Assembly: GCA_020161575.1 (NCBI GenBank)
Contig: JAIUNR010000006.1
Span: forward strand, 186,001-250,000
Direction: 5' to 3'
Length of the DNA stretch: 64,000 nt
Source: Pseudomonadota bacterium
GTDB lineage: Bacteria > Pseudomonadota > Alphaproteobacteria > Rhizobiales > Beijerinckiaceae
Part shown: positions 34,047 to 47,015 of the stretch, in pieces
Layout: each line of letters opens with the position of its first letter
How positions within the stretch are numbered: the first letter of the stretch is position 1
Notes under the pieces: model-generated
What the model saw: only the letters and a program-made list of their open reading frames with translations
Told to the model about the DNA's origin: nothing
The model's database searches: none
Program-made: the position numbers and the translations under genes

Positions 34047-36497
34047 ATGTCTGGTTTTTCTGTTGGCAAAAGCTCGAATGGCTTTGTCCGTGGTGCTCTT
34101 GTCGCCGCTGTAGCCCTGCCGATGCTCACGGGCCTCGTGGCTCCTGCCGCTGCGCAGAGCGTTTCGGTGCAGGGTAACAAGCGCGTCGAGACTGAAACGA
34201 TCCGCTCCTTCCTCCAGCTCGCGCCGGGCGACAGCTACACCCCGGCGCGAATCGATCAGGCCATCAAGGACCTTTTCGCAACCGGCCTCTTCTCGGATGT
34301 GAAGATCTCGCGCGCCGGCTCGGGCATCGTCGTCCGGGTGGTCGAGAATTCCATGATCAACCGTGTCTCGGTTTCCGGGAACTCGAAGGTCAAGACCGAT
34401 GTGCTGATGGGTGAACTCCAGTCACGCTCGCGCGGGCCGTTTTCCCAGCGCATGGTCGACCAGGATCTCGAGCGCATCCGTGACATCTATCGTCGCTCGG
34501 GCCGCGCGGCGGCTTCCGTCAACGCGCAGATCGCCAATGCTGCCGACGGCCGTGTCGACGTGACCTTCGTGATCAATGAAGGCAGCAAGACAGGCGTTTC
34601 CGCCATCGTTTTCGAGGGCAACCAGGCGTTCTCGGCCTGGAAGCTCAAGAGCGTGATGCAGACGACCGAATCGAATTTCATGAGCTTCTTCAAGAGCTCG
34701 GACATCTACGATCCCGACCGCGTGGCGGCCGATCTCGAACTCATCCGCCGCTTCTATCTCAAGAACGGCTATGCCGATTTCCGCGTGGTCACCTCGAATG
34801 CCGAGCTTAAGCCGGACAATAGCGGCTACATCCTCACCATCGTGATGGATGAAGGCCCGAAATACACGGTGGCCGGCGCCGATGTTGAATCGCGCATTGC
34901 CGATGTCGATACCACGCGGCTGCGCAGGCAGGTTCGCACCAGCGCGGGCAGCACCTACAATGCCGAGGATGTCGAGAAGACGATCGACGGTATTTCGCGC
35001 GAAGTCGCGCAGCGTGGCTATGCTTTCGCGCAGGTCCGTCCGCGCGGCGAGCGCGACGCGGCCTCGCGTACCGTCCGTCTCGTCTACACGGTCGAAGAAG
35101 GGCCGCGCGTCTATGTCGAGCGCGTCGTGGTGCGTGGCAATACCCGCACCCGTGACGAAGTGGTGCGCCGCGAACTCGATCTCGGCGAGGGCGATGCCTA
35201 TAACAAGGCCGTGATCGACCGGGCGGAGCGCCGCCTGCGCAATCTCGGTTTCTTCAAGAATATCCGCATCACCAACGAACCCGGCTCGGCGCCGGATCGC
35301 GTGATCGTCAATATCGATGTCGAGGATCAGGCGACGGGATCGTTCTCGGTCGCCGGCGGCTACTCGACCGCCGACGGATTCATTGCCGAGGTTTCCGTCC
35401 AGGAAACCAACTTCCAGGGCAAGGGGCAGTTCATCCGGGTTTCGGCCTCCAACGGCCAGAAATCGCGCGGTGGTGAGTTCTCCTTCACTGAACCGTTCTT
35501 CCTTGGTCACCGGGTTGCTGCCGGCTTCGACATCTACACCAAGATGACCGACGCCACGAGCTATGCGCGTTACCGTTCGCGCATGACCGGCTTCACCTTG
35601 CGCGCCGGCGTGCCGATCACCGAGGAATTCTCGATCGGCACCCGCTACTCGCTCTACCAGCAGAAGATCCGCATCCCGAATTCGGGGAGCAGGCTCTATA
35701 ACGATTGCGTGCTCGGCGGCGTGCCCATCCTTCAGAACGATCCGTGCATCACCAATGGCGAGGCGTCGGTCGCGATCAAGGAAGCGCAGGGCAAGACGCT
35801 GACCTCGCTGGTTGGCCTGACTTTCGCCTATAACACGCTCGACAACAACACGGATCCGACTTCCGGCCTCTATGCCGATCTGAAGCCGGAGGTCGCTGGT
35901 CTGGGTGGCGATTCGCGCTTCGTGCGCGCGGTGGCTTCAGCCCGCTATTACTATCCGATCTTCGACGACGTGATCGGCATGGTGAAGTTCCAGGGCGGCC
36001 ATATGTTCGGCTATGGCGGACGTTCGCTGCGCGTGCTCGACCATTTCAACATGGGGCCGGAGCTGGTGCGCGGTTTCGCATCATCGGGTATCGGCCCACG
36101 TGACCGGAACGGTGATTCAAACGCGAACTCCGTCGGGGGCACCACCTATTTCGGCGGTACGGCAGAGGTCACCTTCCCGATATTCGGGTTGCCGCGTGAA
36201 CTCGGCCTGCGCGGCGCGGTCTTCGCGGATGCGGGCACGCTCTTCGGCTACAAGGGCAAGCGCTTCATCGACCTCAACGGCAACGGCGTCGCCAATTGCC
36301 CGGCGGGTTCGGCGGTCACGGAATGCCTCAATGTCCGCGATGAGAAGGCGATCCGCTCGTCAGTCGGCGCCGGTATTCTCTGGGCATCTCCGCTCGGACC
36401 GATCCGCTTCGACTATGCCTATGCGCTCAGCCGCGTGAGAGGAAATGCGGGTGACCGCCTGCAGGCCTTCCGCTTCTCCGGTGGCGCGCGCTTCTAA
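34047..36497 (+). CDS. bamA: outer membrane protein assembly factor BamA
   Basis: Omp85 protein that inserts beta-barrels into the outer membrane. The 816 residues comprise a signal peptide (cleavage near APAAAQ, about 32-37), five POTRA domains (about 38-440) and a 16-strand barrel. The loop-6 motif is VRGF in ELVRGFASSGIG, and the last residue is Phe as expected for the beta-signal (RFSGGARF). Two predicted extracellular loops contain cysteine pairs (NDCVLGGVPILQNDPC; NCPAGSAVTEC), likely disulfides. A 211-bp gap upstream of the ATG should hold its own promoter in addition to read-through from rseP. Confidence 0.96.
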   Translation: MSGFSVGKSSNGFVRGALVAAVALPMLTGLVAPAAAQSVSVQGNKRVETETIRSFLQLAPGDSYTPARIDQAIKDLFATGLFSDVKISRAGSGIVVRVVENSMINRVSVSGNSKVKTDVLMGELQSRSRGPFSQRMVDQDLERIRDIYRRSGRAAASVNAQIANAADGRVDVTFVINEGSKTGVSAIVFEGNQAFSAWKLKSVMQTTESNFMSFFKSSDIYDPDRVAADLELIRRFYLKNGYADFRVVTSNAELKPDNSGYILTIVMDEGPKYTVAGADVESRIADVDTTRLRRQVRTSAGSTYNAEDVEKTIDGISREVAQRGYAFAQVRPRGERDAASRTVRLVYTVEEGPRVYVERVVVRGNTRTRDEVVRRELDLGEGDAYNKAVIDRAERRLRNLGFFKNIRITNEPGSAPDRVIVNIDVEDQATGSFSVAGGYSTADGFIAEVSVQETNFQGKGQFIRVSASNGQKSRGGEFSFTEPFFLGHRVAAGFDIYTKMTDATSYARYRSRMTGFTLRAGVPITEEFSIGTRYSLYQQKIRIPNSGSRLYNDCVLGGVPILQNDPCITNGEASVAIKEAQGKTLTSLVGLTFAYNTLDNNTDPTSGLYADLKPEVAGLGGDSRFVRAVASARYYYPIFDDVIGMVKFQGGHMFGYGGRSLRVLDHFNMGPELVRGFASSGIGPRDRNGDSNANSVGGTTYFGGTAEVTFPIFGLPRELGLRGAVFADAGTLFGYKGKRFIDLNGNGVANCPAGSAVTECLNVRDEKAIRSSVGAGILWASPLGPIRFDYAYALSRVRGNAGDRLQAFRFSGGARF

Positions 36498-36504
36498 GCG
36501 CGAT

Positions 36505-36524
36505 GGCGGGGCCTGGGCCCCGCC
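36505..36524 (+). other. stem-loop between bamA and lpxD
   Basis: Perfect 8-bp GC stem GGCGGGGC/GCCCCGCC (36505-36512 with 36517-36524), loop CTGG, no T run. It occupies most of the 36-bp bamA-lpxD gap and ends 9 bp before the lpxD ATG, so it may protect the bamA 3' end or hinder lpxD translation rather than terminate. Confidence 0.55.
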
Positions 36525-36533
36525 GCCTGACAA

Positions 36534-37589
36534 ATGACCTCGCCTCGCTTTTTTTCCGCTCCGTCTCCCATCCGGCTGGATGCTCTCGCCGAGGCGACAG
36601 GCGCGAAGCTCCGGGATCCGGCGGATGGCGCGCGTGATATCCACGGCATCGGACCGCTTGAGGGCGCCCGCAAGGGTGATCTCGCTTTTCTTGACAATGC
36701 TGCCTATGCCAAATTCGCGGGCAGTACCGGCGCGACCGCGTGTATCCTTTCGCCCAAATTCGCTGATCGGCTGGCGCCGGAATGTGCGGCACTGATTGCG
36801 CATGAGCCGTATCGCGTTTTCGCGAAGGCCGCCTCGCTTCTTTTCCCCGCTGCGACGCGGCCGCAGTCGGTCTTCGGCCAGAGCGGGATCTCTCCCGCGG
36901 CCTTCATCCATCCCGAAGCGCGCCTCGAGAGCGGGGTGACGGTCGATCCGGGGGCGGTAATCGGGCCGGGCGCGGAAATCGGTCGCGGCACGCTCATCGG
37001 CGCGCAGGCCGTGATCGGACCGGAGGTGCGTATAGGCCGCGACTGCGCGATCGGCGCGCAGGCCAGCGTGCTTCATGCGCTGATCGGCAACAAGGTGATC
37101 ATTCATCCCGGCGCGCGTATCGGGCAGGATGGGTTTGGCTTCGCGATGGGACCGGCCGGCCATCTCAAGGTGCCGCAGATTGGCCGCGTGATTCTCCAGG
37201 ATGGTGTCGATATCGGCGCGAATACCACGATCGATCGCGGCGCCAATCGCGATACGATCATCGGCGAGGGCACCAAGATCGATAACCTGGTCCAGATCGG
37301 CCATAATGTGGTGATCGGGCGTCATTGCGTTATCGTCGGGCAGGTCGGGATCTCGGGCTCGACGGTGCTGGAGGATTACGTGGTCCTTGCCGGGCAGGTC
37401 GGGGTTGCCGGGCATGTGCGCATCGGCATGGCGGCGCAGATCGGCGCGAAATCCGGCGTGATGTCGGATGTGCCGGCTATGGCGAAGCTGGCGGGCATTC
37501 CGGCCAAGCCGGCGAAGCAGCATTTCCGCGAGGTCGCTTTGCTCTCGCGCCTGATCCGGCGCGGCACCGAGCGACCGGAATCCGATTAG
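36534..37589 (+). CDS. lpxD: UDP-3-O-(3-hydroxyacyl)glucosamine N-acyltransferase LpxD
   Basis: Third step of lipid A synthesis: adds an N-linked 3-hydroxyacyl chain from ACP. The 351 residues have an N-terminal uridine-binding domain (about 1-100) and a left-handed parallel beta-helix of hexapeptide repeats (about 105-320, for example [20 protein letters not shown]) with the active-site histidine in [10 protein letters not shown]. Followed by fabZ after 110 bp and preceded by the bamA stem-loop. Confidence 0.96.
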   Translation: MTSPRFFSAPSPIRLDALAEATGAKLRDPADGARDIHGIGPLEGARKGDLAFLDNAAYAKFAGSTGATACILSPKFADRLAPECAALIAHEPYRVFAKAASLLFPAATRPQSVFGQSGISPAAFIHPEARLESGVTVDPGAVIGPGAEIGRGTLIGAQAVIGPEVRIGRDCAIGAQASVLHALIGNKVIIHPGARIGQDGFGFAMGPAGHLKVPQIGRVILQDGVDIGANTTIDRGANRDTIIGEGTKIDNLVQIGHNVVIGRHCVIVGQVGISGSTVLEDYVVLAGQVGVAGHVRIGMAAQIGAKSGVMSDVPAMAKLAGIPAKPAKQHFREVALLSRLIRRGTERPESD

Positions 37590-37699
37590 CCGGCCTTTCG
37601 GCGCTTTTCATTGCGCCGTGTTGCGTTTATTGCCCCGATCGGGCGCATATCGTCGGATCAATCATCACCCCTCGGGGATCTTATCGCTGGAACAGGGAC

Positions 37700-38185
37700 A
37701 TGAGCGAGCAGAACGGGAAGGAAGCTGGTGCGCCGGGCACCGTGATCAACAGCCTCGATATCCTCAAATTGCTGGAATCATTGCCGCATCGCTATCCGAT
37801 GCTGATGGTGGACCGCATCACGCGGATGGATGGCACGGCGAGTATTCTCGGCATCAAGAATGTCACCTTCAACGAGCCGCATTTCCTCGGGCATTTTCCA
37901 GGACAGCCGGTGATGCCGGGCGTTTTGATCGTCGAGGGCATGGCGCAGACGGCGGGCGCGGCCTGCGTCGCCTCGGGCGAGGCAGGCGGCAGGGCCAAGG
38001 TGGTCTATTTCATGACCATCGACAAATGCAAGTTCCGTAAGCCGGTGGTGCCCGGAGACCAGCTCGAATATCACATGACGCGCCTCAACCGGCGCCGTAA
38101 CATGTGGTGGTTCAAGGGGGAGGCGAAGGTGGACGGCCAGCTCGTCGCCGAGGCAGAACTCGGCGCGATGGTTGTCGTTGAATGA
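37700..38185 (+). CDS. fabZ: 3-hydroxyacyl-ACP dehydratase FabZ
   Basis: Dehydrates 3-hydroxyacyl-ACP in fatty acid elongation, competing with LpxA/LpxD for 3-hydroxyacyl-ACP. Hot-dog fold, 161 residues; catalytic His65 and Glu79 in [14 protein letters not shown] and VLIVEGMAQ. The frame is open from 37325 but ATG 37700 gives the expected start. Its stop overlaps the lpxA start (ATGA), so the two rival enzymes are translationally coupled. Confidence 0.96.
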   Translation: MSEQNGKEAGAPGTVINSLDILKLLESLPHRYPMLMVDRITRMDGTASILGIKNVTFNEPHFLGHFPGQPVMPGVLIVEGMAQTAGAACVASGEAGGRAKVVYFMTIDKCKFRKPVVPGDQLEYHMTRLNRRRNMWWFKGEAKVDGQLVAEAELGAMVVVE

Positions 38186-39015
38186 GAGGCGAAATGTCCG
38201 CTAAAATCCACCCCAGCGCCGTTGTCGATCCGACGGCAATACTTGGCCGTGATGTCATTATCGGCCCTTTCTGCGTTGTCGGCCCGGAGGTTGTGCTGGG
38301 CGACGGGGTGGAACTCAAGAGCCATGTCGCGCTTGCGGGCAAGACGAGCCTTGGCACCGGCACGCGGGTTTTCCCCTTTGCATCGCTCGGGCATGAGCCG
38401 CAGGATCTCAAGTTCAAGGGCGAGCCTTCTCGCCTTGAAATCGGCGCGCATTGCACGATCCGTGAGGGCGTGACGATGAATCCGGGCACCGAGGGCGGCG
38501 GATTGCTCACCAAGGTGGGTGATCATTGCACTTTCCTGGCCTATAGCCATGTCGCGCATGATTGTATCGTGGGAAACCACGTCATCTTCTCCAACAACGT
38601 GATGCTTGCCGGGCATTGCCGCGTCGGAGATTACGTGATCATCGGCGGCGGCGCGGGCGTGCATCAGTTCGTTCGCATCGGCGATCACGCCTTTGTCGGG
38701 GCGATGAGCGGTGTCGGCAACGACATTATTCCCTATGGCATGGCCGTTGGCGAGCAGCGCGCGGCGCATCTTTCCGGGCTCAACATTATCGGGCTTAAGC
38801 GCCGCGGCTTCAATCTGGAACAGGTCCATGATCTGCGGCGCGCCTATCGCCTGCTTTTCGCACCGGAAGGCACCTTGAAAGAGCGCGTGGAAGATGTCGC
38901 GACCGAATTCGAGGCGCATCCGCTGATCCACGAGGTGCTCGATTTCATCCGTGCGGGCGGGGATCGCTCGATCTGCACGCCGCGCGAAACCCGCAGCACC
39001 GAACCGGCGAGCTGA
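38182..39015 (+). CDS. lpxA: UDP-N-acetylglucosamine acyltransferase LpxA
   Basis: First step of lipid A synthesis: transfers 3-hydroxyacyl from ACP to the 3-OH of UDP-GlcNAc. The 277-residue protein is a hexapeptide beta-helix with the catalytic His126 in [11 protein letters not shown], and a C-terminal helical domain (about 200-277). The ATG at 38182 overlaps the fabZ stop; an inner ATG at 38194 ([13 protein letters not shown]) gives a more usual N-terminus and has AGAGG upstream, so the true start may be that one. lpxB begins 1 bp after its stop; the lpxI gene usual in alphaproteobacteria is missing here. Confidence 0.95.
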   Translation: MRGEMSAKIHPSAVVDPTAILGRDVIIGPFCVVGPEVVLGDGVELKSHVALAGKTSLGTGTRVFPFASLGHEPQDLKFKGEPSRLEIGAHCTIREGVTMNPGTEGGGLLTKVGDHCTFLAYSHVAHDCIVGNHVIFSNNVMLAGHCRVGDYVIIGGGAGVHQFVRIGDHAFVGAMSGVGNDIIPYGMAVGEQRAAHLSGLNIIGLKRRGFNLEQVHDLRRAYRLLFAPEGTLKERVEDVATEFEAHPLIHEVLDFIRAGGDRSICTPRETRSTEPAS

Positions 39016-39016
39016 C

Positions 39017-40159
39017 ATGGCGCGCGCGCTTCGCATCGCGCTGGTCGCGGGCGAAGCGTCCGGCGATATGCTTGGCGCGAGCCTGCTCGATGCGTTTGAG
39101 AGCATGGGCGTTGCGGTCGAGGCTTTCGGGGTCGGCGGCGAGGCGATGAAGGCGCGGGGCTTTCGCTCCTTCTTCGATCAGGCCGATATCGCGGTGATGG
39201 GGCTGGGCCCCGTCCTGCGCCGGCTGCCGCTGCTGATCCGCCGTATCCAGGAGACGGCCGGTGCTATCGCGCAGGCCAATCCCGATATCCTTGTTACGAT
39301 CGATGCCCCCGATTTCTCCAAAAGGGTCGCCAAGCGCGTGCGTCGCGCTACGCCGGATATCCCCGCGATCCATTGGGTATGCCCGAGCATCTGGGCCTGG
39401 CGTCCGGGCCGGGCGCCGGCCATGCGGCCTTATATCGATCATGTCCTTTGCCTGCTGCCCTTCGAGCCCGAGGCACTTGCGCGCCTTGGCGGCCCGCCGG
39501 GCACCTATATCGGCCATCCGCTGATTGAGCAGACGGCGCTGATGCGACCGCAAAATGAGCAGGAGCGGCTTGATCGCGCGCATAATGGCCCGCTTCTGCT
39601 GTTGCCGGGATCGCGCATCTCCGAGATCGAACGGCATCTGCCGCTCTTTCTCTCAGCGACTGACGCGCTCGGCGTGGCCCGCGTCATCCCGACGCTTCCA
39701 CGCCTTGAAGCACGCATAAGGGCGCTTGCCGGGCGCGCCGACCTGCGCATCGTCACGCGGGAGGAAGACAAGCACGCCGCCTTCCGTTCGGCCCATGCGG
39801 CGCTGGCAGCCTCCGGCACCGTGACGCTCGAACTCGCCTTGGCCGGCATCCCGACGGTCGCCGCCTATCGGGTCGCGGCCTGGGAGGCGTTCATCGCGCG
39901 CCGGCTGATCACGCTCCCGAGCGTGATCCTGCCCAATCTCGTGCTTGGTGAGAAGATCGTGCCTGAATTCCTTCAGGAAGCGGCGACACCGCAAGCGCTC
40001 GGTGCTTCGGTCGAGACCATTCTCAACGAGACGCCGGAACGCGCCGCGCAGATCGCGGCTTTCGCGCGGCTCGACGCCCGGATGCGCGGCGACGGCGCCG
40101 CGCCCAGCCGCCATGCGGCGCGCGTCGTGCTTGACCTTGCCCGAAAACCCCGCGACTAA
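39017..40159 (+). CDS. lpxB: lipid A disaccharide synthase LpxB
   Basis: GT19 glycosyltransferase joining UDP-2,3-diacylglucosamine and lipid X to the beta-1,6 disaccharide. The 380 residues start RIALVAGEASGDMLGA, with PDFSKRVAKR, the WVCPSIWAWRPGR motif, and the C-terminal UDP-binding region (LAASGTVTLELALAGIPTV). ATG 39017 follows the lpxA stop by 1 bp; upstream in-frame codons overlap lpxA. Its substrate lipid X must be made by a UDP-2,3-diacylglucosamine hydrolase encoded elsewhere. Confidence 0.96.
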   Translation: MARALRIALVAGEASGDMLGASLLDAFESMGVAVEAFGVGGEAMKARGFRSFFDQADIAVMGLGPVLRRLPLLIRRIQETAGAIAQANPDILVTIDAPDFSKRVAKRVRRATPDIPAIHWVCPSIWAWRPGRAPAMRPYIDHVLCLLPFEPEALARLGGPPGTYIGHPLIEQTALMRPQNEQERLDRAHNGPLLLLPGSRISEIERHLPLFLSATDALGVARVIPTLPRLEARIRALAGRADLRIVTREEDKHAAFRSAHAALAASGTVTLELALAGIPTVAAYRVAAWEAFIARRLITLPSVILPNLVLGEKIVPEFLQEAATPQALGASVETILNETPERAAQIAAFARLDARMRGDGAAPSRHAARVVLDLARKPRD

Positions 40160-40165
40160 AAGGGG

Positions 40166-40940
40166 ATGTCAAACCCGATCCCGCCCCGAGAATCGCCGCA
40201 GGAGCCGCTTCCCGAAGCGCAGCCCCATGGCCTGAGCGCGGGGCAGAGGCTTCGCAACTACCTGCTGACCGGCATCGTGGTCTCCGGACCGCTCGTCATC
40301 ACGGCCTATATCGCGATCTGGCTTATCAATTTTGTCGATGGCTGGGTGAAGCCGATCATCCCCTCGATCTACCTGCCGGAAACCTATCTGCCCTTCGCCA
40401 TTCCCGGTTTCGGCATCATCGTGCTGCTATTCGGGCTGACGATGCTGGGTTTCCTGACCGCCAATCTCGTTGGGCGGACCTTGCTCGAATTCGGCGAGAC
40501 AATTCTCGCGCGGATGCCGGTCGTGCGCGGGCTCTATCGCTCGGTGAAGCAGATCTTCGAGACGGTTTTCGCCAAATCCGGCACGTCTTTCCGCACCGTG
40601 GGGTTGGTGGAATATCCGTCACCCGGCTGCTGGTCGATCGTGTTCCTCTCTACCCCACCCAGCGCGGAAGTGGCAAGCGGGTTGCCGCAAGGGGAGGATT
40701 TCATCTCGGTTTTCCTGCCTTGCGCGCCCAACCCGACGACGGGCTTTTTCTTCTACCTGCCGCGCGCCAAGGTGATCGAGGTGCCGGTTTCGGTCGACAA
40801 TGCCGCGAAGATCGTGATGTCGCTGGGCCTTCTGCGACCGGAAGAGGAAGATCCGAAAAAGGCCGCGATCGCCGCCGCCGAGAAGCTTTCACCCCCGCGC
40901 CGCCGCAAGACGGATTGGCCCGAAGGCGAGCCTCCCCGGC

Positions 40941-40957
<17 letters not shown>
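40166..40957 (+). CDS. DUF502 family membrane protein
   Basis: 263-residue inner-membrane protein with two N-terminal TM helices (about 30-55 and 78-100), separated by a short loop containing VKPIIPSIYLP, followed by a soluble domain with SVKQIFETVF, VEYPSPGCWSIVFLST and NPTTGFFFYLP. These are characteristic of DUF502, a family of unknown function also found in plants (COV proteins). The C-terminus is basic and proline-rich. Starts 6 bp after lpxB with an AGGGG site; its last 17 bp overlap the convergent recG. Confidence 0.9.
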
Positions 40958-43043
<2,086 letters not shown>

Positions 43044-43192
43044 GGGGGAGGATTATCACTCTTCGCGCGAGGGAGGCGAGGGGAAAGCGCGGACGAAAGC
43101 GGATTGGGCTTGACTTCGCGCCCCCACCGCCCTTTTTCCCCAGAACGCGTGCCGCAGCCAACGCGGTTCCTGATGCCGCCCCGGAGTCCTCC

Positions 43193-43489
43193 ATGACCGG
43201 CCTTTCCCGCTCGAGCGCGGATCTCGATCCGCGCCGGAAACGTCTCCTGTTCCGCGCCTGGCACCGGGGCACCCGCGAGATGGACCTTCTGATGGGGCGC
43301 TATGCCGAGAGCGTGGTCGATACGCTTGATGAAGCCAATCTCGCCGCTTTCGAGGCGATGATCGATCTTTCCGACCACGATCTCTTCGCCTGGCTCACCG
43401 GCGCGATTCCGGTTCCTGCCGAGCAGGATACGCCGCTTTTTCGCGCCTTCCGCCAGTTTCACGATCACCTCAAGCCGCTCGATCTCTGA
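43193..43489 (+). CDS. sdhE: succinate dehydrogenase assembly factor SdhE
   Basis: Small chaperone (DUF339/Sdh5) promoting covalent FAD attachment to SdhA. The 98-residue all-helical protein carries the key RGTREMD motif (RGxxE) in LLFRAWHRGTREMDLLMGRY. The ATG at 43193 is preceded by GGAG (in CCGGAGTCCTCC). mfd starts 3 bp after its stop, so the two are cotranscribed; the recG/sdhE-mfd arrangement is conserved in alphaproteobacteria although the functions are unrelated. Confidence 0.93.
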   Translation: MTGLSRSSADLDPRRKRLLFRAWHRGTREMDLLMGRYAESVVDTLDEANLAAFEAMIDLSDHDLFAWLTGAIPVPAEQDTPLFRAFRQFHDHLKPLDL

Positions 43490-43492
43490 CCC

Positions 43493-46400
43493 ATGCTTTT
43501 TGCTCCGCTCGCGCTTGCCGGCCTCGAGAACGCGCTGACCAGATCGGAACCCGCCCTTGTCGGGGATGTCGCGGATGGCGCGGTGGCGCTCGCGCTGGCT
43601 GAAATCGCCCGGCTGCGCTTCGCGAAGGGCGTTGAAGCGCCCGCGCTCGCGGTTTTCATCGCACGGGACGGGTTGAGGCAGGCGGAAATCCTCGGTGCGC
43701 TCGCGGCTTTCGCGCCGGAAATCGAGGCGCTCTCGCTGCCGGCCTGGGATTGCCTGCCCTATGACCGCGCTTCGCCCAATCCGGCGACGGTGGCGCGGCG
43801 CATGGAGAGTCTCGCGCGGCTGGTGCGCTCGCGTGGCGGGGCGCGTCCGCGCGTGCTGGTGACGAGCGTCAATGCCGTCTTGCAGAAATTGCCGCCGGCT
43901 GCTTTCGTGGCGCGGCAGAGCTTTTCCTGCGCGCCGGGCAATGCGCTCGATCTCGACGATATCGCCCGCTGGCTTGAGGCCAACGGCTATCAGCGCGGTT
44001 CGACCGTGCGCGATGTCGGCGAATACGCGACGCGCGGGGGCATCGTCGATCTTTTCCCGCCGGGCTTCGCTGATCCGGTTCGTCTCGATTTCTTTGGCGA
44101 TACGCTCGAATCCATCCGCGCCTTCGATCCCGAGACGCAGCGTTCCCAGGCGCAGTTGCGTGCGCTCGATCTGGTGCCGATGAGCGAATTCCAGCTCACC
44201 ACCGAGACCATCAAGCGCTTCCGGCAGGGCTATCTCGCCGAATTCGGTGCCAGCATCCGGGGGGATACGCTTTACGAGCATGTCAGCGAGGGGCGCCGGC
44301 ATGTCGGCATGGAGCATTGGCTGCCGCTGTTTCATGCGGGGCTCGACACACTCGAAGCCTATCTGCCCGGCACGGCGCTGATCCTCGACGCGCAGGCCGA
44401 TGCCGCAATCGAGGAGCGCTTCACACAGATCGCGGATTATTATGACGCCCGCAAGAGCGCGGTGGAGGATGGCGCCGGCGGCGTGCCCTATCGCCCGCTC
44501 AAACCCGAGGCGCTCTACCTGACACGCGCGCAATGGACGGCATGGCGGGCGAAGGCAATCGAGTTCTCGCCTTTCGCTCTCGCGCCGGGGGGGAGCCGCA
44601 TCGTCGTTTCCGCCGGCGCGCACAAGGGACGCGGTTTCGCGCCTGAACGTGCTGACCCCAAGGCGAATGTGTTCGAGGCAGCTTCCTTGCACGCCCGCGC
44701 GCTGATGAGGGAAGGGCGCCGCATCGTCTTCAGCGCGGCGAGCGAGGGCGCGCGCGACCGCCTCGGTCATGTTCTCGCCGATCACGGGTTGAAAGCGCAG
44801 CGCGCGCTCCGCTCGCTCAACGAGCTTGATCAGCTCGCCGAGGGTGAAATCGGCCTGATCACGCTCGCGCTTCAGGAAGGTTTCGAGACCGACCAGCTTG
44901 CGCTGCTCTCCGAGGAGGATCTGCTCGGCGAAAGGCTCACCCGCCCCAAACGCGCGAAAAAGCGCGCCAAGGATTTCATCACGGAGCTGACCAGCCTCAA
45001 GGCCGGCGATATCGTGGTCCATGCGGATCACGGGATCGGGCGTTTCGTGGCGCTGAAAACGATCAGCGCGGCGGGCGCGCCGCATGATTGCCTCGAAATT
45101 CATTATGCCGGGGGCGACAAGCTTTTCCTCCCCGTCGAGAATATCGAGCTTCTGACCCGTTACGGCTCGGAGGAGACCGAGGCGACCCTCGATCGGCTGG
45201 GCGGTGGCGCCTGGCAGGCGCGCAAGGCCAAGCTCAAGGCGCGCATCCGCGACATGGCGCGCGCCTTGATCAAGATCGCGGCGCAGCGCCTGACGCGCGA
45301 GGCACCCAAACTCACCCCGCCCGAAAGCGCCTATGAGGAATTCGTCGCGCGCTTTCCCTTCGACGAGACCGAGGACCAGCAGGGCGCGATCGACGCCGTG
45401 CTCGAGGATCTCGCCTCCGGGCGGCCGATGGATCGGCTGGTTTGTGGCGATGTCGGCTTCGGCAAGACCGAGGTCGCGCTGCGCGCCGCTTTCGTCACCG
45501 CCATGAGCGGCAAGCAGGTCGCGGTCATCGTGCCGACGACCCTGCTCGCGCGTCAGCATTTCCGCACGTTCCAGAACCGCTTCCAGGGCGTGCCGCTACG
45601 CATGGCGCAGGCGTCGCGGCTGGTTTCCGCCGCGGACCTGAAGAAGACCCGCGAGGAAATGGCCAACGGCACGCTCGATATCGTGGTCGGCACCCATGCC
45701 TTGCTTGGGAAAGGCAATCATTTCAAGGATCTCGGCCTTGTCATCATCGACGAGGAGCAGCATTTCGGCGTCGCGCACAAGGAGCGGCTGAAGGAACTGC
45801 GCGCCGAGGTGCATGTGCTGACCCTTTCCGCGACGCCAATCCCGCGCACGCTTCAGCTCGCGATGACCGGTGTGCGCGAACTCTCGATCATCGCGACGGC
45901 GCCGGTGGATCGGCTCGCCGTGCGCAGCTTCGTCGCGCCCTTCGATCCGCTGGTGGTGCGCGAGGCGCTTCTGCGCGAACGCTATCGCGGCGGGCAGAGT
46001 TTTTATGTCGTGCCGCGCATCGACGATCTCGCCGAGGTCAAGGCTTTCCTCGACAAGAACGTGCCGGAAGTGCGCGTCGGGATAGGCCATGGCCAGATGG
46101 CGGCTTCCGATCTTGAACAGGTCATGGGCGATTTCTACGACGGCAAGTTCGACGTCCTGCTCTCGACGACCATCGTGGAAAGCGGCCTCGATATCCCCAC
46201 CGCCAATACGCTGATCATCCATCGCGCCGACATGTTCGGCCTTGCCCAGCTCTACCAGCTGCGCGGGCGCGTGGGGCGCGCCAAGACCCGCGCCTACGCG
46301 CTTTTCACCCTGCCGGTGAACCGCCAGATCACGCTGAATGCCGAGCGGCGGCTCAAGGTGCTGCAATCGCTCGATACTTTGGGCGCGGGCTTCCAGCTCG

Positions 46401-47011
46401 CCAGCCACGATCTCGATATCCGCGGCGCCGGCAACCTTCTGGGCGACGAGCAATCCGGCCATATCAAGGAGGTCGGGTACGAGCTCTACCAGCAGATGCT
46501 GGAGGAGGCCGTCGCCGCGCTCAAGGCCGGCATCGAATTACCGGAGGAGGAGGCGTGGTCGCCGACCATCGCGCTCGGCACGCCGGTGCTCATCCCCGAG
46601 AGCTATATTCCCGATCTCGATCTGCGCATGGGGCTCTATCGCCGGCTCAGCCAGTTCGAGGAGGAAAGCGAGATCGAGGGGTTCGCCGCCGAACTCATCG
46701 ACCGTTTCGGCCCGCTGCCGCCGGAGATCGGTCAGCTCATGAAAATCGTCGGCATCAAGCTTTTGTGCCGGCGCGCCCATGTCGACAAGGTCGATGCCGG
46801 GCCGAAGGGCATCATCATCGGCTTTCGCAACAATGCCTTCGCCAATCCAAACGGGCTGGTGAAATACGTGACCGAGAAGGGGCCGACGGCGAAGGTGCGC
46901 CCCGATATGAAGATCGTCTTCGCCGGGGCTTTCGAGGATCCGGCCTCGCGCCTTGAGGCCACGCGCAAACTCATGCGCGATATCGCCGCGATCGCTGCCA
47001 AGCGCGGCTGA
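43493..47011 (+). CDS. mfd: transcription-repair coupling factor Mfd
   Basis: Displaces stalled RNA polymerase from lesions and recruits UvrA. The 1172 residues contain the UvrB-like N-terminal module (about 1-350), RNA-polymerase-interacting domain with the [16 protein letters not shown] start, the SF2 translocase (Walker [38 protein letters not shown]-like motif V and QLRGRVGR motif VI), and the C-terminal D7 domain. Together with recG across the divergent promoter this is a small genome-maintenance cluster. Convergent with the adenylate-forming homologue, 4 bp between stops. Confidence 0.96.
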   Translation: MLFAPLALAGLENALTRSEPALVGDVADGAVALALAEIARLRFAKGVEAPALAVFIARDGLRQAEILGALAAFAPEIEALSLPAWDCLPYDRASPNPATVARRMESLARLVRSRGGARPRVLVTSVNAVLQKLPPAAFVARQSFSCAPGNALDLDDIARWLEANGYQRGSTVRDVGEYATRGGIVDLFPPGFADPVRLDFFGDTLESIRAFDPETQRSQAQLRALDLVPMSEFQLTTETIKRFRQGYLAEFGASIRGDTLYEHVSEGRRHVGMEHWLPLFHAGLDTLEAYLPGTALILDAQADAAIEERFTQIADYYDARKSAVEDGAGGVPYRPLKPEALYLTRAQWTAWRAKAIEFSPFALAPGGSRIVVSAGAHKGRGFAPERADPKANVFEAASLHARALMREGRRIVFSAASEGARDRLGHVLADHGLKAQRALRSLNELDQLAEGEIGLITLALQEGFETDQLALLSEEDLLGERLTRPKRAKKRAKDFITELTSLKAGDIVVHADHGIGRFVALKTISAAGAPHDCLEIHYAGGDKLFLPVENIELLTRYGSEETEATLDRLGGGAWQARKAKLKARIRDMARALIKIAAQRLTREAPKLTPPESAYEEFVARFPFDETEDQQGAIDAVLEDLASGRPMDRLVCGDVGFGKTEVALRAAFVTAMSGKQVAVIVPTTLLARQHFRTFQNRFQGVPLRMAQASRLVSAADLKKTREEMANGTLDIVVGTHALLGKGNHFKDLGLVIIDEEQHFGVAHKERLKELRAEVHVLTLSATPIPRTLQLAMTGVRELSIIATAPVDRLAVRSFVAPFDPLVVREALLRERYRGGQSFYVVPRIDDLAEVKAFLDKNVPEVRVGIGHGQMAASDLEQVMGDFYDGKFDVLLSTTIVESGLDIPTANTLIIHRADMFGLAQLYQLRGRVGRAKTRAYALFTLPVNRQITLNAERRLKVLQSLDTLGAGFQLASHDLDIRGAGNLLGDEQSGHIKEVGYELYQQMLEEAVAALKAGIELPEEEAWSPTIALGTPVLIPESYIPDLDLRMGLYRRLSQFEEESEIEGFAAELIDRFGPLPPEIGQLMKIVGIKLLCRRAHVDKVDAGPKGIIIGFRNNAFANPNGLVKYVTEKGPTAKVRPDMKIVFAGAFEDPASRLEATRKLMRDIAAIAAKRG

Positions 47012-47015
47012 GGGA

